Positions 27,865 through 34,180 of a stretch of 64,000 nt of DNA are shown here, piece after piece. Where the stretch lies: contig NZ_LT629770.1 of the NCBI RefSeq assembly GCF_900105335.1, forward strand, positions 2,542,001 through 2,606,000. The letters run 5' to 3'. How positions within the stretch are numbered: position 1 is the stretch's first letter; the number at the start of each line of letters is the position of its first letter. This DNA is from Microbacterium paraoxydans (GTDB lineage Bacteria > Actinomycetota > Actinomycetes > Actinomycetales > Microbacteriaceae). A model generated the notes under the pieces. The model worked only from the letters and a program-made list of their open reading frames with translations, did no database searches and was not told where the DNA came from. Position numbers and translations under genes: made by a program.

Positions 27865-28479
27865 TCAGACGCTCGCGGCGAAGAGGTCCAGGCATTCGGT
27901 GCGCAGGCGGGCGATCGCCTCGGTGTCGCCGCGGAGGTGACGGATGAGAGCATGCTGCATCATGCCGTCCGTGAGCGCATACGCGAAGAGCGGTGTGAAG
28001 CGGCAGGGCCGTCCTCGCAGCTCGGAGTAGCGTTCGACCACCCGCCAGATCGCCTCCTGGAGGTCGGCCTCCACCTCCGCGATGGTGTCGCCGAAGCCCG
28101 ACTCGAACAGGGACTGATTGCGGAGGTCGTACCAGAGCCGGTGCAGCCGGGAGTCCTGCTCCACGCTCCGGGCGAGCTCCGCCGCGGCCCCTGCCGCGAG
28201 GTCCTCCGCGGTCTCCGCGTTCTGCAGAACGGCGAGGTAGCGGTCGCCGAGTCCGCCCTTCGAGATCCGCACCGCCTCCGCGATGAGATCGTTCTTGTCG
28301 GTGAAGTAGTAATGGAGGGAACCGTGGGAGAGCTCTGAGTGCTGGGCGATCTCGCGAAGCCCCGTCCGGGCGAACCCGCGCTCGGCGATCGCCTCCAGGG
28401 CTGCCTCGGCCAGTGCTCGTCGGCGGAGCGCGAACCTGTCCACCCCTGCGCGTTCGGCCCGCTTGGTCGCCGTCGTCAT
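27865..28479 (-). CDS. TetR/AcrR family transcriptional regulator
   Basis: 204 residues. The N-terminal helix-turn-helix is textbook: ALEAIAERGFARTGLREIAQ then SHGSLHYYFTDKNDLIAEAV. The C-terminal ligand/dimer domain ends in RLRTECLDLFAASV. Divergent from the dioxygenase-like lipoprotein gene across 367 nt that contains two GACAGGTG-centred palindromes, one over its own candidate promoter. Autoregulation is likely; the ligand is unknown. Confidence 0.93.
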   Translation of the reverse strand: MTTATKRAERAGVDRFALRRRALAEAALEAIAERGFARTGLREIAQHSELSHGSLHYYFTDKNDLIAEAVRISKGGLGDRYLAVLQNAETAEDLAAGAAAELARSVEQDSRLHRLWYDLRNQSLFESGFGDTIAEVEADLQEAIWRVVERYSELRGRPCRFTPLFAYALTDGMMQHALIRHLRGDTEAIARLRTECLDLFAASV

Positions 28480-28545
28480 GCTGTGCCCCCGGTCTCGTCC
28501 CCGTCGGGATCGGTGCGGGTAATGCTATGGCATGTGGGCGGATCT

Positions 28546-28557
28546 GGACAGGTGTCC
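28546..28557. promoter_or_regulatory. Candidate TetR operator 1
   Basis: GGACAGGTGTCC: perfect 5-bp arms around a 2-bp centre. It overlaps the -35 position of the candidate tetR promoter. Confidence 0.45.
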
Positions 28558-28565
28558 GGGGAAAA

Positions 28566-28581
28566 CTTGACAGGTGCCAAG
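28566..28581. promoter_or_regulatory. Candidate TetR operator 2
   Basis: CTTGACAGGTGCCAAG: imperfect palindrome with 6 of 8 positions symmetric. It shares the GACAGGTG core with operator 1 and is centred 22 bp away, about two helical turns. It also includes a TTGACA that could act as a plus-strand -35. Confidence 0.45.
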
Positions 28582-28846
28582 TCGCGTGCTGCACTGGATG
28601 CGCCACGGCCGCGCATGTCCCCTGCGTGCCGGCCGTCTTCGTGGCCGTCCGAGCGATTCCCCCATCGCCCCGGCCCTGCGTTGTCCGCCGAGTTCTTCGA
28701 GCGCCAGCGCTGCAGAGCGGAGCGATGTCCCCGCATCCTCCGCTCTGCCCTCCTCCCGAAGAATTCTCATCGGTCACGCATAGCTCCCTGATTGATCGCC
28801 CCGCGAGCATGGGGGCAACGCCGCCGACGCTCGAGAGGAGCACATC

Positions 28847-29794
28847 ATGAGCCGCATCCCCGAACCGACCCCCACGCCACAGGGGCCCATGTACGAAGGA
28901 CGACTGCTGGATCGCGCGGACGAGGAGGTGGTCGACCAGGGCGTGGCCTTCGATCTCCGGACGCTGATGAGCCGCCGCGGGCTCCTCATCGGTGGCGGGC
29001 TCGGCCTCGGCGCTGTCGTTCTCGCCGCCTGCGCGCCCGCCGCCACAGGATCGTCGACGACCGCCACCCCCACGCCCAGCGCCACCGGCACGGCGTCGGA
29101 TGCGGTCTCGGAGATCCCCGACGAGACCGCCGGCCCCTACCCGGGCGACGGCTCGAACGGCCCGGACGTCCTCGACGAGGCCGGGATCATCCGCCAGGAC
29201 ATCCGTTCGTCCATCGACGGCGGGGCCACGGCCGACGGCGTCCCGCTCTCCTTCGAGCTCCAGATCCTCGACCTGGCGAACGGCGGGGTGCCGTTCGCCG
29301 GCGTGGCGGTCTACGCGTGGCACTGCAACGCGCAGGGGGAGTACTCCCTGTACTCGTCCGGGCTCGAGGACGTCTCCTATCTGCGCGGGGTGCAGGTCGC
29401 CGACGACGACGGGAAGGTGTCCTTCACCTCCGTCTTCCCCGGGTGCTACTCCGGGCGCTGGCCGCACATTCACTTCGAGGTCTATCCGGATGCGACCGCG
29501 ATCACCGACGCGTCGAACGCGATCGCCACGTCCCAGCTCGCGCTGCCCGAGGACGCCTGCCGTGCGGTCTATGCGGAGACGGCGTACTCCGGATCGGCGG
29601 ACAACCTGGCGCGAATCTCCCTGACCTCCGACAACGTCTTCGGCGACGACGGCGGGGTGTCGCAGCTCGCCACGACGACGGGGAGCGTCACCGGCGGATA
29701 CACCGCGACCCTCGTGGTCGGCGTCGACACGACGACCACCCCGAGCGCCGGATCCGCGCCCGGAAGCGGCGGCGGTCGTCCGCCCGGCAGCTGA
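28847..29794 (+). CDS. Tat-exported lipoprotein of the intradiol ring-cleavage dioxygenase superfamily
   Basis: 315 residues. An unusually long ~45-residue N-terminal region precedes the Tat motif SRRGLLIGG and a lipobox ending LAAC, so it should be exported folded and lipid-anchored. After a Thr/Pro spacer comes the dioxygenase-like domain: DETAGPYPGD, VPLSFELQILDLANG, VAVYAWHCNAQGEYSLYS, FPGCYSGRWPHIHFEVY with the His-x-His and Tyr expected to bind Fe(III). Extracellular members of this superfamily are common in actinobacteria and most lack a known substrate. Divergent from tetR, which probably controls it. Confidence 0.88.
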   Translation: MSRIPEPTPTPQGPMYEGRLLDRADEEVVDQGVAFDLRTLMSRRGLLIGGGLGLGAVVLAACAPAATGSSTTATPTPSATGTASDAVSEIPDETAGPYPGDGSNGPDVLDEAGIIRQDIRSSIDGGATADGVPLSFELQILDLANGGVPFAGVAVYAWHCNAQGEYSLYSSGLEDVSYLRGVQVADDDGKVSFTSVFPGCYSGRWPHIHFEVYPDATAITDASNAIATSQLALPEDACRAVYAETAYSGSADNLARISLTSDNVFGDDGGVSQLATTTGSVTGGYTATLVVGVDTTTTPSAGSAPGSGGGRPPGS

Positions 29795-29823
29795 GGCTCT
29801 CGGCGCGTGGTTCGTGGATCTGC

Positions 29824-29829
29824 TAAGCT
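29824..29829 (+). promoter_or_regulatory. Candidate -10 box before the small protein at 29975
   Basis: TAAGCT in the 180-nt gap after the dioxygenase-like gene. It would give a ~140-nt untranslated leader, long for this window. No -35 or known riboswitch fold is recognised. Confidence 0.35.
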
Positions 29830-29974
29830 GATCGTGCAACGTGTGCGTTTCGCCCCCTCTCGGCCGCCTCGTCGCCACTGATCAGGGCCATCCACGGACC
29901 ACGCACATCGACGCGCGCGGAATCCGCCCTCGGTCTCTTCACGTGCGGAGCGCGAGCGCGCCCGCCCCACAGCA

Positions 29975-30265
29975 ATGAGCATGAACATGAGTACCACCAC
30001 CGTCCCTTCCTCCATCCCTCTCACCTGGAAACAGGCCGACGTCGACGTGCACGTCGCCACCCGCAGCGGTGAGTTCGCCGGATTCGTCGAGTTCGACGGA
30101 TCCGCGCACCGGCTGCGCGACGAGCGCGGCACCGACCTCGGGTCGTTCCCGTCGCTCGACGACGCCTTCCGTGCGCTCGCCGCCGCGCAGCAGCCCGCCC
30201 GGCCGGCGGCATCACCGGCCCTCCCTCGGACGCGCGGTCGGCGGCCGCGTCGAGCGCGGGCCTGA
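29975..30265 (+). CDS. Small conserved-looking hypothetical protein
   Basis: 96 residues from the first ATG; two further in-frame ATGs follow within 12 nt. The core (WKQADVDVHVATRSGEFAGF, VEFDGSAHRLRDERGTDLGS, FPSLDDAFRALAA) reads like a compact beta-rich domain with balanced composition, then a basic Arg/Pro-rich tail (RTRGRRPRRARA) suggesting nucleic-acid contact. No signal peptide or membrane segment. I do not recognise the family. Codon position pattern and a separate upstream -10 support a real gene. Confidence 0.6.
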   Translation: MSMNMSTTTVPSSIPLTWKQADVDVHVATRSGEFAGFVEFDGSAHRLRDERGTDLGSFPSLDDAFRALAAAQQPARPAASPALPRTRGRRPRRARA

Positions 30266-30297
30266 GTCGTATGCCGCCTCGCGTATGCGAGCGCGGT

Positions 30298-30303
30298 TAG
30301 TGT
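30298..30303 (+). promoter_or_regulatory. Candidate -10 box for the desaturase gene
   Basis: TAGTGT. It covers the only nearby canonical in-frame start (GTG at 30300), so that codon would not be on the mRNA. This supports translation from further downstream. Confidence 0.4.
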
Positions 30304-30371
30304 GGCCACAGCGATCGGCAACCGCCCTTGGCTTCTTCAGCTCAAGGGCTCCCGATCGACAGGAGAGCATC

Positions 30372-31484
30372 ATCTCCCGCACATCCTCCCCGACCGTCAC
30401 CGCCACCCTCGGGCCGGTTCGTCAGACCTACGCCGGGAACGCCGAGTTCCCCCCGCTCACCCGGGCCTACCGCGATGTGCAGCAGGTCGTGAAGGAGACC
30501 GGGCTCCTGCAGCGCACTCCTGTGTTCTACACACTGATCGGCGCGGCCCTCGTCGTCGCCTTCGCCGGCTGCGTCGCGGGCTTCCTCCTCCTCGGTGACA
30601 GCTGGTTCCAGCTCCTCATCGCCGCCGCCCTCGGGATCGTCTTCACGCAGGTCGCCTTCCTCGCCCATGAGGCGGCGCACCGTCAGATCCTCTCCACGGG
30701 GCCGGCGAACTTCCGCCTGGCCCGCGTGCTCGCCGGCATCATCGGCATGAGCTATCACTGGTGGGACTCCAAGCACACCCGGCACCACGGCAACCCGAAC
30801 CAGGTCGGCAAGGACCCCGACATCCAGGTCGATACCATCTCCTTCCTGGAGGAGGATGCGGCGCAGTCGCGTGGCATCGTCCGGCTCATCACGCGCAAGC
30901 AGGGGTGGCTCTTCTTCCCCCTCCTGACGCTCGAGGGGCTCAACCTGCACTACCTCGGTCTGAAGCACCTGATGACGAGGAAGAACGTGAAGGGGCGCTG
31001 GATCGAACTCGGTCTCATCGTCCTCCGGTTCGCCGTCATCCTCGTGCCGCTGTTCCTCTTGCTTCCCGTCGGCATGGCCTTCGCGTTCCTGGGTGTGCAG
31101 CTCGCGGTCTTCGGCGTCTACATGGGCGCATCCTTCGCCCCCAACCACAAGGGAATGCCGGTCATCGCTCCCGACGCGAAGCTCGACTTCTTCTCGAAGC
31201 AGGTGCGCACGTCGCGCAACATCCGCGGCGGATGGTGGGTGACGGGGCTGATGGGCGGCCTCAACCACCAGGTGGAGCACCACCTGTTCCCGAACATGTC
31301 GCGGCTGCACCTGTCGAAGGCGCGCGGCATCGTGCGCGACTACTGCGCCGCGAACAGCATCCCCTACACCGAGACAAGCCTCGGACAGTCGTACGCGATC
31401 GTCATCGCCTACCTCAACCGGGTCGGTCTGGCGGCGCGCGACCCGTTCGACTGCCCGGCGGCCGCACAGCTCCGCCGCGCCTGA
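30372..31484 (+). CDS. Membrane fatty-acid desaturase (acyl-lipid type)
   Basis: About 370 residues. Three His boxes of the di-iron desaturases are present: HEAAH, then HTRHH (SKHTRHHGNPNQ), and a distal NHQVEHHLFPNM. Helical pairs lie between them (e.g. LIVLRFAVILVPLFLLLPVG). It introduces a double bond into membrane acyl chains. The start is odd: no ATG, GTG or TTG fits. AGGAGA at 30361-30366 is followed by ATC at 30372 (reading MSRTSSPTVTATLG), while canonical GTG 30300 and ATG 30285 lie in or before the apparent promoter. An AUC start is my preferred reading; a sequencing or assembly change of ATG to ATC is the alternative. A strong terminator follows. Confidence 0.88.
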   Translation: MSRTSSPTVTATLGPVRQTYAGNAEFPPLTRAYRDVQQVVKETGLLQRTPVFYTLIGAALVVAFAGCVAGFLLLGDSWFQLLIAAALGIVFTQVAFLAHEAAHRQILSTGPANFRLARVLAGIIGMSYHWWDSKHTRHHGNPNQVGKDPDIQVDTISFLEEDAAQSRGIVRLITRKQGWLFFPLLTLEGLNLHYLGLKHLMTRKNVKGRWIELGLIVLRFAVILVPLFLLLPVGMAFAFLGVQLAVFGVYMGASFAPNHKGMPVIAPDAKLDFFSKQVRTSRNIRGGWWVTGLMGGLNHQVEHHLFPNMSRLHLSKARGIVRDYCAANSIPYTETSLGQSYAIVIAYLNRVGLAARDPFDCPAAAQLRRA

Positions 31485-31496
31485 AGCCTCACCGAT

Positions 31497-31538
31497 ACGA
31501 CGAAGGGGCGAGCAGACAGCTGCTCGCCCCTTCGTCGT
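31497..31538. terminator. Bidirectional intrinsic terminator
   Basis: Perfect 19-bp inverted repeat (arms 31497-31515 and 31520-31538) with a 4-nt ACAG loop, between the convergent desaturase and DivIVA-like genes. No long T-run, as usual in high-GC actinobacteria. Confidence 0.85.
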
Positions 31539-31550
31539 GTCCGCGCCGGA

Positions 31551-32954
31551 TCAGCGCTTCGAGTCGTCCGACTCGATGACGTCGATCGTGATCTTCTCCA
31601 GCGGACGGTCGTCGTCGAGCTCGTCGTCGAGGACCTCGTCGCCTCGGAAGCTCTCGACGGACGCCTCGACGACGTCGTCCTCGTTCTCGTCGTCATCCTC
31701 GTCGATCGTGGCCTCCGTCAGCGCGATCTCCGCGGGGAGGTTGTCGTCGCTGAAGATGCCGTCGGGGCGGATGAGCTCGCGCACCTCGGCCATGAAGCTG
31801 GTGAGCTGCTGCTGCTGCCACCGCAGCTGACGGGCACGATCCTCGGCGTCGCGGAGGACGGTGGAGGTGTGGCCGGTCACCGCGTCGACGATCTTCTGAG
31901 ACTTCACGCGGGCGCGCTCGAGGATGTCCCTGGCACGGACCTGCGCGTCGGCCTCGATCGCCTGTGCCTGCGAGCGCATGAGCTTCTCGTAGCCGTCGGC
32001 CTTCGCGGAGATGCGCTGGGCGTGCTCCAGTGAGGCGGTGACCTGCTCGTTCGCGTCGGTCGTGATGCGCTCGGCGTGTGCGACCGCCTGATTGTGCAGC
32101 ACGAGGAACTCCTGCTGCGCGTCGTCCTGACGACGGGTGAGGGTCTCCTCGAACTCCAGCACGCGGGCGTTCATCTCACGCACCTCGCGCTCGGCGTCCG
32201 CCCGCAGCTGGGTGGTCTCACGCGTGACGAGGGAGCGCAGTGCGGCGGCGCCCTTCTCGGCCTCGGTGCGGATCGCCGTGGCCTCCTGGGACGCCTGGCT
32301 GACCTTCTCCGCGGCGTGGGCGGCCTCGCGCTCGATGCGCGCCTCGTGGGCCGTGTACTCGGTCTCCATCTTCAGCCGCACCTGATCGGCGTCGCGCTGA
32401 GCCTGGGAGATGATGCGCTCGGCATCCGCCTCGGCCTCGGCGCGCTGCGCGGCGACCTCTTCGCGGGCCGAGGTCATCAGGCGGTCGGCCTGCACGGCGG
32501 CGTTCTGGATGAGGACGTTCGCCTGCTCCTCGGCCACCCGCAGGATCGCCTCGAACTGCTGGCGGGAGGGCGCTTCCTCCCCATCGGCCTGCGGCATGTC
32601 GACGAGCTCGGAGGTGAGCGTCGCCACCTGCTGCTCGGCATCCGCGGCCTTGGCGTTCGCGGCGGCGAGCTCGGCTTCCAGGGCCTCGCGTGCCTCGCGC
32701 TCCTCGGCTTTGAGAGCTTCGACCGATTCGGCCTCGCGGGCCTTCGCCTCGGCGACCTCATCGGCGGCTTGCTGGAGCTGGGCGCGCATCGATGCGAGCG
32801 CGGCGTCGACCTCGCCCTTGTCGTAGCCGCGGAATCCGATGGTGAACGCCGACGTGGACGTGGACGACGTGTCGCGGGGAGCCGTCTCGATCAGCTGATC
32901 GAAGAAGTCCGGCGACCGCTCGTCGTCGCGGGGTGTGCCCGAGGAATCGCTCAT
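31551..32954 (-). CDS. DivIVA-like coiled-coil protein (cell polarity/cytoskeletal candidate)
   Basis: 467 residues. Near residues 32-52 is a DivIVA/Wag31-like head (FTIGFRGYDKGEVDAALASM). Heptad-rich Ala/Glu/Arg coiled coil runs from ~50 to ~400 (e.g. VEALKAEEREAREALEAELA). The C-terminal ~65 residues are strongly acidic (EDDDENEDD, DDELDDD). Related actinobacterial proteins organise polar growth or form cytoskeletal filaments (DivIVA, FilP, Scy); which of these it matches cannot be told by eye. Start chosen at MSDSSGTPRDD with AAAGG upstream. Downstream of two small genes on the same strand; the bidirectional terminator closes the unit. Confidence 0.85.
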   Translation of the reverse strand: MSDSSGTPRDDERSPDFFDQLIETAPRDTSSTSTSAFTIGFRGYDKGEVDAALASMRAQLQQAADEVAEAKAREAESVEALKAEEREAREALEAELAAANAKAADAEQQVATLTSELVDMPQADGEEAPSRQQFEAILRVAEEQANVLIQNAAVQADRLMTSAREEVAAQRAEAEADAERIISQAQRDADQVRLKMETEYTAHEARIEREAAHAAEKVSQASQEATAIRTEAEKGAAALRSLVTRETTQLRADAEREVREMNARVLEFEETLTRRQDDAQQEFLVLHNQAVAHAERITTDANEQVTASLEHAQRISAKADGYEKLMRSQAQAIEADAQVRARDILERARVKSQKIVDAVTGHTSTVLRDAEDRARQLRWQQQQLTSFMAEVRELIRPDGIFSDDNLPAEIALTEATIDEDDDENEDDVVEASVESFRGDEVLDDELDDDRPLEKITIDVIESDDSKR

Positions 32955-33093
32955 GGGTTCAAGCCTTTCTGGCGTGTCCGCGACACGAAGCGGACTTCGT
33001 TTCGTGGACGGGATCGCAAGCTCGGGGGAGGAGGCCCCCGGCATGCGCCACGACCGGGTCGTCATCCGTCCCTGCGGGGCGCGGCGCGCGTCT

Positions 33094-33099
33094 AGCCTA
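33094..33099 (-). promoter_or_regulatory. Candidate -10 box for the DivIVA-like gene
   Basis: TAGGCT on the minus strand, ~140 nt before the ATG at 32954. The imperfect palindrome GTCAC-N9-GTGAC (33105-33123) lies just upstream, over the -35 position. Confidence 0.3.
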
Positions 33100-33151
33100 A
33101 TTGCGTCACCTGGGAATCGTGACCCCTAATTCCAGGCCCTGCGAGCGACGA

Positions 33152-33676
33152 TCAGACCCGGCGGAACCAGCGCGCGTTGCGGTCGTCGAGCTCCGGCCCG
33201 CGCTCGAACAGGGAGACGGGCCCGTCGGCCACCTCGATCCCGCGGGTCGCGGCCTCGGCGGACACCAGGGCGCGCAGCTCCCGCCAGAGGGGTGCGGTCT
33301 GCGGGAAGCCGAGGTACTCGCGGAAGGTCTCGACGCGCACGAGAGTCCCCGCGCTGCCGGGAACCAATCGCGCGACGGTGTCGTCCGGTTCGACGAAGCG
33401 GACGCCCAGCGCGCCGTCCGGGAGTAGCGAGAAGCTCCTGCCTCGCTCCTCGACGATCACGCGCAGCAGCTCCGCCGTGGCCGTCGGGGAGGCGTGGACG
33501 AGGAGAGTGGCTCCGAGGTCGGCGAAGATCTCCTCCATCCGCGCGGCGGTGTACCGGGCTCCCGCGCGCTCGCCGGCCGACGATGCGCTGCGCCGCACCC
33601 AGCCGCGCAGGAAGGCGGCTCCCACGATGAGGCTGAGGATGACCAGGAAGAGGACGAGGATCAGAGCGGTGTCCAG
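33152..33676 (-). CDS. Small single-pass membrane protein, probable CUG start
   Basis: About 174 residues. Reading from CTG at 33676 gives MDTALILVLFLVILSLIVG, a clean membrane helix, then basic WVRRSA and a ~150-residue soluble domain (MEEIFADLGATLLVHASPTA, SFSLLPDGALGVRFVEPDD). The first canonical in-frame start is GTG at 33625, which would cut the helix to a few residues. GGAAGG lies 8 nt before the CTG, and the frame has no ATG/GTG/TTG between that site and the GTG. I do not recognise the soluble domain. Sits 34 nt after the small DUF7882-like gene, probably one operon. Confidence 0.65.
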   Translation of the reverse strand: MDTALILVLFLVILSLIVGAAFLRGWVRRSASSAGERAGARYTAARMEEIFADLGATLLVHASPTATAELLRVIVEERGRSFSLLPDGALGVRFVEPDDTVARLVPGSAGTLVRVETFREYLGFPQTAPLWRELRALVSAEAATRGIEVADGPVSLFERGPELDDRNARWFRRV

Positions 33677-33710
33677 GGCAGCGACCTTCCGTGCTGAACG
33701 TCGGTGCGCG

Positions 33711-34016
33711 TCAGCGCGGGCCGGTGAGATGGTCCAGCTGAAGGTCGCCGGTGGCGTTGAGTGCCTGCATGATCTCCTGGATGCGTTGCGGGTCCACGGC
33801 CGGCGGCTCCGCCTCGTCGAAGCCGAACTGCAGGGGGATCGCGGGATGGATCCAGACGCTCGCTCGCCGGTCGATGCCGCCCTCGGGAGGCTGCCAGGTC
33901 ATCATGAAGCTCTCCTGACGACGCAGCTTGGTGGCGATGACGATCTTCAGATGCGCGAGCGTCTCGTCCTCGACGAGGATCGGATCCGAGTGCCCGTCGT
34001 ACCGGAGTCTTCCCAT
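33711..34016 (-). CDS. Small conserved actinobacterial protein (DUF7882-like)
   Basis: 101 residues: MGRLRYDGHSDPILVEDETL, AHLKIVIATKLRRQESFMM, TWQPPEGGIDRRASVWIHP, then LQFGFDEAEPPAVDPQR. This layout matches a small Microbacteriaceae family sometimes mislabelled as ATP-dependent DNA ligase; no ligase motif is present. TACCGT lies 7 nt before the ATG, so a leaderless mRNA is likely, and a perfect 13-bp palindrome sits just upstream over the promoter. Function unknown. Confidence 0.75.
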   Translation of the reverse strand: MGRLRYDGHSDPILVEDETLAHLKIVIATKLRRQESFMMTWQPPEGGIDRRASVWIHPAIPLQFGFDEAEPPAVDPQRIQEIMQALNATGDLQLDHLTGPR

Positions 34017-34023
34017 GGTGCTG

Positions 34024-34029
34024 ACGGTA
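34024..34029 (-). promoter_or_regulatory. Leaderless -10 box for the DUF7882-like gene
   Basis: TACCGT on the minus strand, 7 nt before the ATG at 34016. Confidence 0.4.
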
Positions 34030-34036
34030 CACCCCT

Positions 34037-34070
34037 GCGGGGTCTCACGATCACCGACGTGAGACCCCGC
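34037..34070. promoter_or_regulatory. Perfect 13-bp palindrome in a divergent promoter region
   Basis: Arms GCGGGGTCTCACG (34037-34049) and its exact complement (34058-34070) around an 8-nt centre. It lies between divergent genes, over the -35 region of the minus-strand gene, so a dimeric regulator site is more likely than a terminator. Half-sites are centred 21 bp apart. Confidence 0.5.
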
Positions 34071-34120
34071 GGAACGAGGCGAAGGGGGTGGCGTTCGCGG
34101 GGCGGAGCGCCTGGCCTTGG

Positions 34121-34126
34121 TACGGT
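34121..34126 (+). promoter_or_regulatory. Candidate -10 box for the M23/FG-GAP protein gene
   Basis: TACGGT, giving a leader of about 48 nt before the ATG at 34181. Confidence 0.35.
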
Positions 34127-34180
34127 GACCGCGGAGGACACCACGTCCCCTGGGGCCGCCGAGCAAGAGAGAACTTCGAG

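Larger units (their letters stand above)
28480..28846. promoter_or_regulatory. Intergenic region between tetR and the dioxygenase-like gene, with tandem operators
   Basis: 367 nt without a credible gene. It contains a tetR -10 candidate (TAGCAT on the minus strand, 28527-28522), the two palindromes annotated separately, and a GAGGAG ribosome site before 28847. I find no convincing plus-strand -10 near the dioxygenase gene. Confidence 0.4.
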
